Position numbers and translations under genes: made by a program. A DNA stretch of 64,000 bases from Pseudomonas frederiksbergensis (GTDB lineage Bacteria; Pseudomonadota; Gammaproteobacteria; Pseudomonadales; Pseudomonadaceae), in assembly GCF_003732275.1 (NCBI RefSeq), contig NZ_MOBM01000012.1:62001-126000 (forward strand), read 5' to 3'. Positions 36,756-45,428 of the stretch are shown here, piece by piece. The notes under the pieces were generated by a model. That model was given only the letters and a program-made list of their open reading frames with translations, was not told where the DNA came from and did not search any database. How positions within the stretch are numbered: the first letter of the stretch is position 1; each line of letters opens with the position of its first letter.

Positions 36756-37985
36756 TCAATCACCACCAATCTGTGCCAATGCCACCCGCAACCGCGCCGC
36801 ACTCGCCCGCGGGCAATTCAATTGAATCTGCTCCAGCCCCAACCAATCCGCCATCTGCCGCAAATTGACCGCCAACGCCAACATCCCCGCCTCATCCAGC
36901 CCCGGCTCTTCCTCATGCACGGCATGCACCGCCAACCGGCTCAACGCCCGCTCGGCCCGCAAGTCGACCCGCGCAGCAATCCGCTCATGGTGCAAAAACG
37001 GCAATACATAATAGCCGTAGATGCGCTTGTGCTGCGGCGTATAAATCTCCAGCCGATAACGGAAATCGAACAACCGCTCGGTGCGGCTGCGTTCCCAGAT
37101 CAGCGAATCGAACGGTGAAAGCAGCGCACTGGCTTCGACCTTGCGCGGCACTTTCGGCTCTGCCAGGCAATAGGCCGGTTGCCGCCAGCCTTCAACCTCA
37201 CAGACCAACAGATCGCCCTCCTCGACCAGCTCCGCCACGCGCGGCCGGCTGTCTGCAGGGCTCAAGCGAAAATAATCCCGCAGGTCCTTTTCCGTACCGA
37301 CGCCCAAAGCCGTGGCGGCATGCAGCAGCAGCCCGCGCTGAGCCTCGGCCTCGTTGAGCAAAGGCTGCTGGAGAATCGCCGAAGGAATCACCCGCTCCGG
37401 CAAATCATAAAGCCGTTCGAAACCGCGCCGACCGGCCACGGTCACTTCACCGGCGGCGAACAGCCATTCCAGCGCATGCTTTTCCGCGCTCCAGTCCCAC
37501 CACGGCCCTGCCCGCTCCTGACGGGTCGACAAGCTGCCCGCACCCAGCGCACCGAGTTCCTGAACCGACGCCAAAACGCGGCGAATCGTGTCTTGCTGCT
37601 CACGACCGAAGCGCGCCAGTTGCTGGTAAATATCTTCGCCGCGGGTCGCGCGCTGCATGCGCCAGCGCATCAAGGGGTACATCGACAAGGGCAACAAAGA
37701 CGCTTCATGGCCCCAGTACTCGAACAACGTGCGTCGACGGCCCTGACTCCAGGCAGCCTGGTCAAGCAAGTCGGATGAGTAATTGCCAAGACGGGAAAAC
37801 AAGGGAAGGTAGTGCGAACGCACCAACGCATTGACCGAATCGATCTGCAGAATGCCCAGGCGCTCGATCAGCCGATTGAGCTGAACCGCTTTGATCGCCG
37901 CCGGCGGCTGGCGCCCGTTGAACCCTTGGGCAGCCAGCGCCAGACGCCGAGCCTGTTTGAGGGAAAAAGACAGTGTGGCGGGCAT
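36756..37985 (-). CDS. ycaQ: YcaQ-type DNA glycosylase (winged helix)
   Basis: 409 residues of the HTH_42 family. E. coli YcaQ removes alkylated bases and unhooks interstrand crosslinks. The conserved start (LSFSLKQARRLALAAQGF) leads into LGILQIDSVNALVRSHYL near 48, whose Gln-Ile-Asp fits the QXD catalytic motif described for YcaQ-like enzymes. The C-terminal LYGYYVLPF-like segment reads IYGYYVLPFLHHERIAARVD near 325. ATG 37985 has AGGAGATG upstream; two more in-frame ATGs lie just before it. No DNA-damage operator was seen. Confidence 0.88.
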   Translation of the reverse strand: MPATLSFSLKQARRLALAAQGFNGRQPPAAIKAVQLNRLIERLGILQIDSVNALVRSHYLPLFSRLGNYSSDLLDQAAWSQGRRRTLFEYWGHEASLLPLSMYPLMRWRMQRATRGEDIYQQLARFGREQQDTIRRVLASVQELGALGAGSLSTRQERAGPWWDWSAEKHALEWLFAAGEVTVAGRRGFERLYDLPERVIPSAILQQPLLNEAEAQRGLLLHAATALGVGTEKDLRDYFRLSPADSRPRVAELVEEGDLLVCEVEGWRQPAYCLAEPKVPRKVEASALLSPFDSLIWERSRTERLFDFRYRLEIYTPQHKRIYGYYVLPFLHHERIAARVDLRAERALSRLAVHAVHEEEPGLDEAGMLALAVNLRQMADWLGLEQIQLNCPRASAARLRVALAQIGGD

Positions 37986-38049
37986 GAGCATCTCCTTGTC
38001 TGCTCGCAACCTACCTCACCCGCAAGTGGTTTGTGTAGCGATGGCATCA

Positions 38050-38265
38050 TCATTTATGCATCGGATCATCCCAGAACGGTCTTACCGTCTCATGCTCCAC
38101 ATCCGCACGGCTCACGCCGATATCCTTGAGTGCTTCGTCGCTCAAGCTCGCCAACATTTCACGTTCACGGTGAAGTTCGTACCAGCGACTAAACTTGTGC
38201 AGCAGATCGGATACCGCGTGGATTGAGAATTTTTGTTCCGTTACATGCTCGTTGTGACCTTTCAT
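38050..38265 (-). CDS. DUF1127 small protein
   Basis: 71 residues with the C-terminal DUF1127 pattern WYELHREREMLASLSDEALK then DIGVSRADVE. Members of this family include the small RNA-binding-like proteins of alphaproteobacteria that affect phosphate and carbon metabolism. It has an excellent AAAGGAGGG ribosome binding site nine bases before ATG 38265, which sets the start; the apparent long frame to 39192 lies opposite the LysR gene and is false. Divergent from the LysR gene at 38362. Confidence 0.92.
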   Translation of the reverse strand: MKGHNEHVTEQKFSIHAVSDLLHKFSRWYELHREREMLASLSDEALKDIGVSRADVEHETVRPFWDDPMHK

Positions 38266-38361
38266 CGTGTAGCCCTCCTTTAGGGATGGCCCAAGTCTCG
38301 CGCCAGCGCTAAGATCAATCCAACGAATGTTTCTGATGGCATACATCTCGGAGATTGATGA

Positions 38362-39216
38362 ATGTCCGCCTACCCCAGTATCGACACCGATGTACTGCGC
38401 ACCTTCGTCGCGATCGCCGATCAGGGCGGTTTTACCCGCGCCGGTGAAATGGTCAACCGCACCCAGTCGGCGGTGAGCATGCAGATGAAACGCCTGGAAG
38501 AGGACGTGTTGCAGCGCCAGCTGTTCGAACGCGACGGGCGCCAGGTCAAGCTGACCGCCGAAGGCCAGGTATTGCTGGGCTATGCGCGGCGCATCCTCAA
38601 ACTCCATAGCGAAGTCTTCAATACCCTGCGCGAGCCGCACATGGTCGGGACCGTGCGCATCGGCACACCCGATGATTACGTTATGCGCTTTCTGCCGGGC
38701 ATCCTGTCGCGCTTCGCGCAGTTCTACCCGCTGATCCAGATCGAGGTTCACTGCGAATCGACCCGGCAACTGTTGCAGCGCCAGGACCTGGACCTGTCCA
38801 TTGTCACCCGCGAGCCGGGTAACGAGATTGGCCAATTGTTGCGCAAGGAGCGTTTTGTCTGGGCCGAAGCCCAATGCTTCAGCGCCCATGAGCAGACGCC
38901 GCTGCCTCTGGCGATGTTCAACAGTGACTGCTTCTGCCGCCTCTGGGCATGCAACGCCCTGGACGCCATGGGCCGTGACTACCGCATTGCCTACAACAGC
39001 TCCAGCCTGTCGGCGTTGATGGCCGTGGTCAGCGCGGGTCTGGCGATCACCGCGCAGCTGGAAAGCCTGATCACACCGGACATGCGCATTCTCGGCGCCA
39101 ACGAAGACCTGCCGCTGTTGCCGGAAGCCAGCATCATGCTGATCCGCAACCTGAACAACCCTTCGCCGATCACCGAATGCCTGGCCGAGCACATCGTCGA
39201 AGGCTTCAAACTTTAA
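38362..39216 (+). CDS. LysR-family transcription regulator
   Basis: 284 residues. N-terminal winged helix (LRTFVAIADQGGFTRAGEMV, then RTQSAVSMQMKRLE) and LysR substrate domain from about residue 92. It is divergent from the DUF1127 gene, its likely first target, and its end overlaps the convergent TauE gene by 11 bases. The inducer is not known. The ATG at 38362 lacks a strong ribosome site but gives the proper N-terminus. Confidence 0.93.
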   Translation: MSAYPSIDTDVLRTFVAIADQGGFTRAGEMVNRTQSAVSMQMKRLEEDVLQRQLFERDGRQVKLTAEGQVLLGYARRILKLHSEVFNTLREPHMVGTVRIGTPDDYVMRFLPGILSRFAQFYPLIQIEVHCESTRQLLQRQDLDLSIVTREPGNEIGQLLRKERFVWAEAQCFSAHEQTPLPLAMFNSDCFCRLWACNALDAMGRDYRIAYNSSSLSALMAVVSAGLAITAQLESLITPDMRILGANEDLPLLPEASIMLIRNLNNPSPITECLAEHIVEGFKL

Positions 39217-39955
39217 ACGCGAGCATCACCGCACAGACCACCAGAAAACCGCAGAACAGCCCGCGCAGGAGTCGCTCCGGCAGTGTGTGGGCAATTCTTA
39301 CGCCCCAACTGATACTCATCAACCCACCGATCGCCAATGGCAGACCGATCGTCCAGTTCACCTGATGATGCACCGCGTAGGTCATCAGGGTGACGCCCGT
39401 ACTTGGCAATGCCAGTGCCAGGGACAAACCCTGGGCAACTACTTGAGTGGTGCCAAACAGGCTGGTCAACACCGGCGTTGCCACCACCGCCCCGCCCACT
39501 CCAAACAATCCGCCCATGGTCCCGGAAGCCGCGCCGAGCACGCCCAGCCACGGCCAGGAATAGCGCATCTGCGACGAGGCCGGTGCGTTGGTGGTGAACA
39601 TTCGCATCAGGTTGTAGGCCGACAGCGCGATCAGAAAAGCGACGAAGCCCAAGCGCATGGTTTGCGCATCGATGCCCACCGCCCAGATCGAACCAATCCA
39701 GGCGAAGCAAAACCCCATCGAGGCCAGTGGCAGCGCATGCCGCAATTCGATGCGATTGCGCTGGTGATAGCGCCACAGCGCCAGCATCACGTTCGGCACC
39801 ACCATCACCAGCGCCGTGCCTTGGGCAATCTGCTGATCAAGACCGAACCACACGCCCAGCAGCGGGATCGCGACCAGCCCGCCACCGATTCCGAACAGTC
39901 CGCCGAGGGTTCCCAAGGCCGCACCAAAAACCAGATACATCAAAAACTCAATCAC
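39206..39955 (-). CDS. TauE/SafE-family sulfite/anion exporter
   Basis: 249 residues with about eight transmembrane segments and the two repeated motifs of TauE/SafE: GTLGGLFGIGGGLVAIPLL near 18 and GTMGGLFGVGGAVVATPVL near 140. These proteins export sulfoacetate, sulfite or related anions. It is divergent from the LysR gene at 40064, which may regulate it. Substrate unknown. Confidence 0.93.
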   Translation of the reverse strand: MIEFLMYLVFGAALGTLGGLFGIGGGLVAIPLLGVWFGLDQQIAQGTALVMVVPNVMLALWRYHQRNRIELRHALPLASMGFCFAWIGSIWAVGIDAQTMRLGFVAFLIALSAYNLMRMFTTNAPASSQMRYSWPWLGVLGAASGTMGGLFGVGGAVVATPVLTSLFGTTQVVAQGLSLALALPSTGVTLMTYAVHHQVNWTIGLPLAIGGLMSISWGVRIAHTLPERLLRGLFCGFLVVCAVMLAFKV

Positions 39956-40063
39956 AGGCGATTTCCTTTTGTCAGGCTGTTCATCCTACGCAGTCGGCTC
40001 TGGCGGGGAAACGCACAGCAACGCACAATGGCTGTGCCAACTTCGCACAAGCGCCAACAAACC

Positions 40064-41020
40064 ATGAACCCCAATCAATTGACCGAACAACTTGGCCTGT
40101 TTCTCGATGTGCTGGAAAGCGGTAGTTTTTCCGCCGCGTCCCGCCGCCATCCATTGACGCCTTCGGCAGTGGCGCGACGCATCGACAGTCTCGAAAGCGC
40201 GGTCGGCAGCCAGTTGTTCATTCGCAGCACCCATGCCGTGCGCGCTACCCCGGCTGGTCTGGCTTTTGCCGAGCGTGCGCGGCGGATCGTCGCTGAACTG
40301 CGCCTGGCCCGGGCGGAAGCGGTGTCTCTTAGCAGTGCGCCGGAAGGCTTGATTCGAGTGGATGCGCCAGCAGCGTTCGGACGGCGACATCTGGCGCCGG
40401 TGATTGCCGATTTCCTGACGCTTTACCCTGGTCTCGACGTGCAATTGCACCTGATCGACAGTTTTGTCGACATGCAGGGCTCGAACCTGGGCAAGGTCGA
40501 TCTGGTGTTGCGTGCCGGGCAGATGGCCGACACCCGGTTGGTGGCCACGCCGCTGGCGAGTATGGTGCGCATTGCCTGCGCCAGCCCCGATTACCTGCAA
40601 CGCCGTGGCGTGCCAACCGAGCCTGCGCAGTTGATCGACCATGATGGCCTCGACTGGGAAGGCCTGGCTCCGCCGTTCGCCTGGCGCTTCGAGCGAGATG
40701 GGCAGATGCATTTGCACCGGCCAGCGCGAATCCGCATGAGCGCCAACAATGCCGAGGCGCTGGTGTGCGGCGCACTGGCTGGGTTGGGCATCGCGCATTT
40801 GCCGACCTGGCTGGCCAGCGAATATTTATTACGCGGCGAACTGCTGCCGCTGTTCTGCGAAAACGGTCTGCCAAAACCGGAAAGCACCGGTATTTATGCG
40901 TTGCGCCTGGAGCAGCAACCCAGTTCGCGCAGCCGCTTGTTGCTGGAATACCTGAAGACCCGTTTCAGCCCCATCCCGCCGTGGGATCTGGCACTGCAAA
41001 CCAATCTGGACCGCCACTAG
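40064..41020 (+). CDS. LysR-family transcription regulator
   Basis: 318 residues. Winged helix at the N-terminus (LGLFLDVLESGSFSAASRR, then TPSAVARRIDSLESAVG), a linker and a substrate domain from about residue 90. ATG 40064 was chosen; the frame stays open to 39287 inside the exporter gene on the other strand, which is a shadow. It is divergent from the TauE/SafE gene, with 108 bases between. A hairpin CCAGAattaTCTGG (41023-41036) follows its stop. Similar to the LysR group that controls exporters and quinone stress; ligand unknown. Confidence 0.92.
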   Translation: MNPNQLTEQLGLFLDVLESGSFSAASRRHPLTPSAVARRIDSLESAVGSQLFIRSTHAVRATPAGLAFAERARRIVAELRLARAEAVSLSSAPEGLIRVDAPAAFGRRHLAPVIADFLTLYPGLDVQLHLIDSFVDMQGSNLGKVDLVLRAGQMADTRLVATPLASMVRIACASPDYLQRRGVPTEPAQLIDHDGLDWEGLAPPFAWRFERDGQMHLHRPARIRMSANNAEALVCGALAGLGIAHLPTWLASEYLLRGELLPLFCENGLPKPESTGIYALRLEQQPSSRSRLLLEYLKTRFSPIPPWDLALQTNLDRH

Positions 41021-41046
41021 TCCAGAATTATCTGGCGCATTAAAGA

Positions 41047-41057
41047 TTCGCGCGCTA
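41047..41057 (+). promoter_or_regulatory. single ohr-box-like site ahead of ohrR
   Basis: TTCGCGCGCTA resembles the TTGCGCRCTA units found around the ohr promoter. It lies 33 bases upstream of the ohrR ATG used here, overlapping the region where its promoter or leader should be. Confidence 0.4.
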
Positions 41058-41089
41058 GATTCATGACGATCACTGATCAAGGCTTTGAA

Positions 41090-41551
41090 ATGAACACCGA
41101 GCGCAACAACCCGGATAACTGCGACGACCTGCTGCTGGACAATCAAGTCTGCTTCGCCCTGCATTCCACCTCGCTGCTGATGACCAAGGTCTACAAGCCG
41201 CTGCTGCAAGCGCTGGGCCTGACCTATCCGCAGTATCTGGCGATGATGGTGTTGTGGGAAAAGGATGGGTTGACGGTCGGCGAAATCAGCACCCGACTGC
41301 TGACCGACCCCGGCTCTCTCACCCCACTGCTCAAACGCCTGGAAGCCGAAGGCCTGCTGAGCCGCACCCGCAGCCGTGAAGACGAACGGGTGGTGATTGT
41401 CGAACTGACCGAGCAAGGCCGTGCGCTGCGAGACAAGGCGCGGGGCATCCCCCAGTGCATCCTCGGCGCCAGCGGACAAACGCTGGAACAGTTGAAGAAG
41501 CTGCAAGCGGATCTTCAAGCGCTGCGTAGTCATCTGCAAGACGGCCTCTAA
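41090..41551 (+). CDS. ohrR: organic hydroperoxide sensor/repressor OhrR
   Basis: 153 residues of the MarR family. Reactive Cys21 (LDNQVCFALHS) and resolving Cys123 (PQCILGAS) make this a two-cysteine OhrR, and the tyrosines of YKPLLQALGLTYPQY are kept. It represses ohr until organic peroxide oxidises Cys21. ATG 41090 with AAGG upstream is preferred to ATG 41063. It is transcribed toward ohr, with a REP doublet and an ohr promoter region in between. It is a paralogue of the OspR-like protein at 25270-25731. Confidence 0.93.
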   Translation: MNTERNNPDNCDDLLLDNQVCFALHSTSLLMTKVYKPLLQALGLTYPQYLAMMVLWEKDGLTVGEISTRLLTDPGSLTPLLKRLEAEGLLSRTRSREDERVVIVELTEQGRALRDKARGIPQCILGASGQTLEQLKKLQADLQALRSHLQDGL

Positions 41552-41574
41552 CCTACAAAACACCACCAATCCCT

Positions 41575-41664
41575 TGTGGGAGCGAGCCTGCTCGCGATAG
41601 CGGAGTGACATTTAGCATTGATGTTGATTGGCACACCGCTATCACGAGCAGGCTCGCTCCCACA
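41575..41664. repeat. REP doublet (GTGGGAGCGAGCC class)
   Basis: TGTGGGAGCGAGCCTGCTCG and its inverted copy are about 47 bases apart; the right copy has CACGAG where others have CGCGAG. It is located between ohrR and the ohr promoter. Confidence 0.9.
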
Positions 41665-41805
41665 TTTGTTTTGTAGCGCTCTCAAAAATCCGTTTAACCT
41701 TGTCCTCGAAAAAAACTCCCCGCGAAAATCCCGCCTCGACAGCTCTAACTCAACACTTTTAATCGCGCGCGTCGATTTCGGGTCAAATTTTCTTCAAAAT
41801 TTATC

Positions 41806-41875
41806 TTGCGCACTAAATAATTGCGAGCTACATTCACCTCGCACTTACTTAGCGCGCAAACATTTAGCGCAAAAA
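41806..41875 (+). promoter_or_regulatory. ohr promoter with ordered repeat cluster
   Basis: TTGCGC (41806-41811), a 17-base spacer and TACATT (41829-41834) form a fair promoter. Four related 10-12 base units lie over it: TTGCGCACTAAA (41806) and TTGCGAGCTA (41821) on the plus strand, and on the minus strand TTTGCGCGCTAA (ending 41849) and TTTTTGCGCTAAA (ending 41863). Two point right, two point left. This looks like an operator region for OhrR, though the motif is more G+C-rich than the published OhrR site. Confidence 0.5.
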
Positions 41876-41902
41876 CACCAAAATCCGAATGAGGCTCACA
41901 CC

Positions 41903-42322
41903 ATGCAAACTCTCTACACCGCAATCGCAACCTCCACCGGCGGCCGTGACGGTCGTGCGGTCTCCAGCGACAACGTCCTCGACGTCAAACTCGCCACGCC
42001 TAAAGAACTGGGGGGTGCTGGCGGCGCCGCGACCAACCCTGAACAACTGTTCGCAGCTGGCTACTCCGCCTGCTTCATCGGCGCGCTGAAATTCGTCGCC
42101 AGCCAGACCAAACGCAAGATCCCGGACGACGCTTCGATCACCGCCCATGTCGGCATCGGCCAGATCCCTGGCGGTTTCGGTCTGGACATCGACCTGCACA
42201 TCAGCCTGCCGGGTCTTGAGCAAGCCGATGCACAAAACCTGGTAGAAGCCGCCCACCAGGTCTGCCCGTACTCCAACGCCACCCGTGGCAACGTCGATGT
42301 GCGCCTGCACGTTACCGTCTAA
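41903..42322 (+). CDS. ohr: organic hydroperoxide resistance protein Ohr
   Basis: 139 residues of the OsmC/Ohr fold. Ohr reduces organic hydroperoxides, using lipoylated proteins as reductant. Catalytic Cys57 (AGYSACFIGAL) and Cys121 (VCPYSNATRGN) are present along with the conserved Arg18. ATG 41903 has GAGG upstream. ohrR lies upstream on the same strand and should repress it. A secreted esterase gene begins 26 bases downstream and may be read through. Confidence 0.96.
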   Translation: MQTLYTAIATSTGGRDGRAVSSDNVLDVKLATPKELGGAGGAATNPEQLFAAGYSACFIGALKFVASQTKRKIPDDASITAHVGIGQIPGGFGLDIDLHISLPGLEQADAQNLVEAAHQVCPYSNATRGNVDVRLHVTV

Positions 42323-42348
42323 CCGCTGATTCCAAGGTCGAACAGGAA

Positions 42349-43368
42349 ATGAATATGAACACTTTCAGCAAAGTCTTGACCGGTACTCTTCTCGCCCTGT
42401 CCATCAACACTGCATTCGCAGGCGATGGGGTTGAACACAACACCCAAGCGTTCCTTGACGTGCTGAATGCCGGAACCGGCAAACCGATGGAGCAGCTCAC
42501 CCCTGCCGATGCCCGCGCGGTGTTGGTGGGTGCGCAGGCCGGGGTAAAACTGACGTTGCCCAAAGCCGATGTCAGCGAGAAGACCATTCAGGTCGACGGC
42601 CAATCGATCAGCCTGACAGTCGTTCGGCCGGCCGGGGTCAAAGGCGAGCTGCCAGTGTTCATGTTCTTCCACGGCGGTGGTTGGGTGCTGGGGGACTTCC
42701 CGACCCACGAACGACTGGTTCGCGACTTGGTAACGGGTTCGGGCGCGGCGGCGGTGTTCGTCAATTACACCCCGTCGCCGGAAGCGCATTACCCGGTGGC
42801 GATCAATCAGGCTTACGCGGCGACGAAGTGGGTGGCCGAGCACGGTAAAGAGATCAACGTCGATGGCAAACGTCTGGCCGTGGCGGGCAATAGCGTCGGT
42901 GGCAACATGGCGGCCGTGGTTGCGCTGATGGCCAAAGATAAAGGCACGCCGGCGATCAGGTTCCAGGTGTTGTTGTGGCCGGTGACTGACGCCAGCTTCG
43001 AGACGGCGTCCTACAACCAGTTCGCCGAGGGGCACTTCCTCACCAAAAACATGATGAAGTGGTTCTGGGACAACTACACCACCGACGCCAAACAACGGAA
43101 CGAGATCTACGCCTCACCGCTGCGGGCGACCACCGCGCAACTCAAGGGCTTGCCACCCGCTCTGGTACAGACGGCCGGCGCCGATGTACTGCGCGATGAG
43201 GGTGAAGCCTACGCCCGCAAACTCGACGAGGCTGGCGTACCGGTCACGGCGGTGCGCTACAACGGCATGATCCACGACTATGGTTTGCTCAACGTAGTGA
43301 GCCAGGTGCCCGCGGTGCGTTCGGCGATGTTGCAAGCGTCTGAGGAGCTCAAGCAACACTTGAAATAA
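42349..43368 (+). CDS. exported alpha/beta hydrolase (HSL-type esterase)
   Basis: 339 residues. A signal peptide (residues 1-24, ending AFA) leads to export. The oxyanion motif HGGGW is near 106, the nucleophile is the Ser of GNSVGGN near 184, and Asp and His candidates lie in DVLRDEG and MIHDYG. This is the hormone-sensitive-lipase family layout. The substrate is unknown. It follows ohr by 26 bases, so peroxide control is possible. A start two codons later (42355) is also possible. Confidence 0.9.
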   Translation: MNMNTFSKVLTGTLLALSINTAFAGDGVEHNTQAFLDVLNAGTGKPMEQLTPADARAVLVGAQAGVKLTLPKADVSEKTIQVDGQSISLTVVRPAGVKGELPVFMFFHGGGWVLGDFPTHERLVRDLVTGSGAAAVFVNYTPSPEAHYPVAINQAYAATKWVAEHGKEINVDGKRLAVAGNSVGGNMAAVVALMAKDKGTPAIRFQVLLWPVTDASFETASYNQFAEGHFLTKNMMKWFWDNYTTDAKQRNEIYASPLRATTAQLKGLPPALVQTAGADVLRDEGEAYARKLDEAGVPVTAVRYNGMIHDYGLLNVVSQVPAVRSAMLQASEELKQHLK

Positions 43369-43372
43369 AAAA

Positions 43373-43466
43373 CCTGTGGGAGCGAGCCTGCTCGCGATAG
43401 CGGTAGATCAGTCAACATCTTTGTTGAATGTGAAGCCGCCATCGCGAGCAGGCTCGCTCCCACAGG
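43373..43466. repeat. REP doublet (GTGGGAGCGAGCC class)
   Basis: CCTGTGGGAGCGAGCCTGCT and its inverted copy, about 52 bases apart, right after the esterase stop and before the efp terminator. Confidence 0.9.
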
Positions 43467-43496
43467 GGTCACTGTTGAGCCTGAAATTGCAGCCAC

Positions 43497-43527
43497 AAAA
43501 AAGCCCGACTCAATGGTCGGGCTTTTT
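43497..43527 (-). terminator. terminator shared by efp and the esterase side
   Basis: A 9-bp stem, AAGCCCGAC and its complement, with an A tract on the left and TTTTT on the right, so it can serve both convergent strands. It is 18 bases beyond the efp stop. Confidence 0.88.
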
Positions 43528-43544
43528 CATTCCTGAAGCTGTGC

Positions 43545-44114
43545 TTATTTAGCACGGCCTTTGTAGGAACCGCCTTCGCGGGTATCGATCTCGATCATGT
43601 CGCCGATTTCGATGAAGTCAGCAACCGACAGTTCGGTACCGTTCTTCAGTTTGGCAGGCTTCATCACCTTGCCGGAAGTGTCACCGCGAGCGGAACCTTC
43701 GGTGTAGTCAACCTGACGCACGATGGTGGTCGGCAGTTCTACGGAAACCAGACGCTCTTCGAAGAAGATCGCTTCGCAAACATCGGTCATGCCTTCTTCA
43801 ACGAAAGGCAGAACGGCTTCGATGTCTTCAGCGTTCAGCTCGTACATGGTGTAGTCGGTGGTGTCCATGAACGTGTAGGTGTCGCCGCTGATGAAGGACA
43901 GGGTGGCTTCTTTGCGGTCGAGGATTACGTCGTCCAGCTTGTCGTCGGCGCTATAAACGATCTCGGTCTTGTAACCGGTCAGCAGGTTTTTCAGCTTGGT
44001 CTTCATGATCGCGCTGTTACGACCCGACTTGGTGAATTCAGCTTTCTGAACCAGCCAAGGATCGTTTTCGAGACGGATCACGGTACCGGGTTTCAGTTCT
44101 TTACCAGTTTTCAT
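43545..44114 (-). CDS. efp: elongation factor P, Arg32 type
   Basis: 189 residues, three beta-barrel domains. EF-P relieves ribosome stalling at proline runs. The tip residue is Arg32 (TKSGRNSAI), not Lys34 as in E. coli. This marks the branch in which Arg32 is rhamnosylated by EarP, whose gene lies just upstream at 44163-45296 on the same strand. The N-terminal [15 protein letters not shown] is the usual KOW-like domain. ATG 44114 is the family start. Confidence 0.97.
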   Translation of the reverse strand: MKTGKELKPGTVIRLENDPWLVQKAEFTKSGRNSAIMKTKLKNLLTGYKTEIVYSADDKLDDVILDRKEATLSFISGDTYTFMDTTDYTMYELNAEDIEAVLPFVEEGMTDVCEAIFFEERLVSVELPTTIVRQVDYTEGSARGDTSGKVMKPAKLKNGTELSVADFIEIGDMIEIDTREGGSYKGRAK

Positions 44115-44162
44115 TGCGAATATCCGAATTTGGATGGGATTTACAAAAATCTAGGCCGCGTA

Positions 44163-45296
44163 TCATATCCAATTTAGGTAAAACTGTACCAGCGCTGCGG
44201 CAAGATCAGCCTGCAAGGCTTGTTCCAGACACCATGTCTCGGCATGTTTTTCCAGTTCAGGCCAATGTTTGCGGGTTGATTTCCAGTGATCAGTCATTGT
44301 CTCACCTGCATTCCATGCCCGCCATAGACCGCTGATCGCCTCGCCAGCCGGCTCGGACAGGCCTTGGGTGTACAGGGCCAGGAAAGCATCGAGCTTGTCC
44401 AGATGGATGTCTTCGTCCTGCCGATAGATGTGCCAGAGCAGCGACCGACCTGCCCATTGGGCGCGGACGAAGGAGTCTTCGCCGCGCACGGCGTTAAAAT
44501 CGCAGCTCCACAGCAGCAAGTCATATTGATCCTGCCGGACGAACGGCAGCACTTGCACGGTCAAGGCATCACGCACATGCACCGCTCCGGCCTTCAGCCC
44601 ATCCACCCCGAGCCAACGTTCGACGTCGCCGAGAATCCGGCCTTCGGGCACCAGCAGATGAGTGGGCGTCGAATCGACTGCCATCGCGTCGAGCCAACTG
44701 GCCAGCCCGGTATTTTCGTAGGCAAACAACGAGATCAGCTGTGCATTCGGCGCGCGATCAATTCCCAAGCCTTGCAGGAATACTTGCTGAGCTTGCGGGC
44801 TTTGCTGAAACTGCCGACGTCGCTCCAGCAATCCTCTTTCACGCAGCAAGCCACCGGTGCCCTTGCGAAACCCCGGGAAGAAAAAGAACTTCTGCACGTT
44901 CTTGTACTTCACCGACGGCAAGCCGTGGCAGCCGACGACCCAGTCTTCGGCACTCAGATAATCGAGGTTCATCCACAGCGGCGGTTTTTCCCGTTCGGCC
45001 ATGGCCTCCATGTAGGCACTCGGCAATTGGCAGGCGAATGCGGCAATGACGACATCAGCGGCTTCAGTGGGTTGCCAGTCGGCCGACCACTGTCGCACTT
45101 CGACGCCCTGCTGCCACTGCTGCGCAGCGTTGATATCGATTTGCGGACACAAACGCTCGAAGGCCCGCAGGTCGTCGACCCACAGGCGCACCGCCACTGA
45201 ATGTTCGGCCACCAGTTGTCGGGCCAGACGCCAGGTCACACCGATGTCGCCGAAGTTGTCGACCACGGTGCAAAAAATATCCCAGCGGATTTTCAT
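44163..45296 (-). CDS. earP: EF-P arginine rhamnosyltransferase EarP
   Basis: 377 residues, former DUF2331. EarP transfers rhamnose from dTDP-rhamnose to Arg32 of EF-P. With the start at ATG 45296 the catalytic residues known from P. putida/P. aeruginosa fall in place: Asp13 and Asp17 (VVDNFGDIG) and Glu273 in RGEDSF. GT-B fold features such as HLLVPEG appear near 215. Starting three codons earlier (45305) would shift this numbering, so 45296 is preferred. It is in the same direction as efp, 48 bases upstream. Confidence 0.97.
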   Translation of the reverse strand: MKIRWDIFCTVVDNFGDIGVTWRLARQLVAEHSVAVRLWVDDLRAFERLCPQIDINAAQQWQQGVEVRQWSADWQPTEAADVVIAAFACQLPSAYMEAMAEREKPPLWMNLDYLSAEDWVVGCHGLPSVKYKNVQKFFFFPGFRKGTGGLLRERGLLERRRQFQQSPQAQQVFLQGLGIDRAPNAQLISLFAYENTGLASWLDAMAVDSTPTHLLVPEGRILGDVERWLGVDGLKAGAVHVRDALTVQVLPFVRQDQYDLLLWSCDFNAVRGEDSFVRAQWAGRSLLWHIYRQDEDIHLDKLDAFLALYTQGLSEPAGEAISGLWRAWNAGETMTDHWKSTRKHWPELEKHAETWCLEQALQADLAAALVQFYLNWI

Positions 45297-45428
45297 TTCA
45301 GGCATTCCAGGCTCCCGTTGGCAAAGGCGCCGATTGTCCGCATAAATTACCCCGTGCAGAAGAGCCGACGGAGATTAATCTTCATGCGACAATCGCCACT
45401 TGCCCGCGACCCCCGCCAGGAGGCAGTA

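Noticed and set aside
38050..39192. 380-codon minus-strand frame joining the DUF1127 gene and the region opposite LysR
   Set aside because: Only its last 71 codons have a ribosome site and family match; the rest is the shadow of the LysR gene.
39287..40063. N-terminal extension of the LysR gene at 40064
   Set aside because: It runs opposite the TauE/SafE gene and the LysR helix-turn-helix begins right after ATG 40064.
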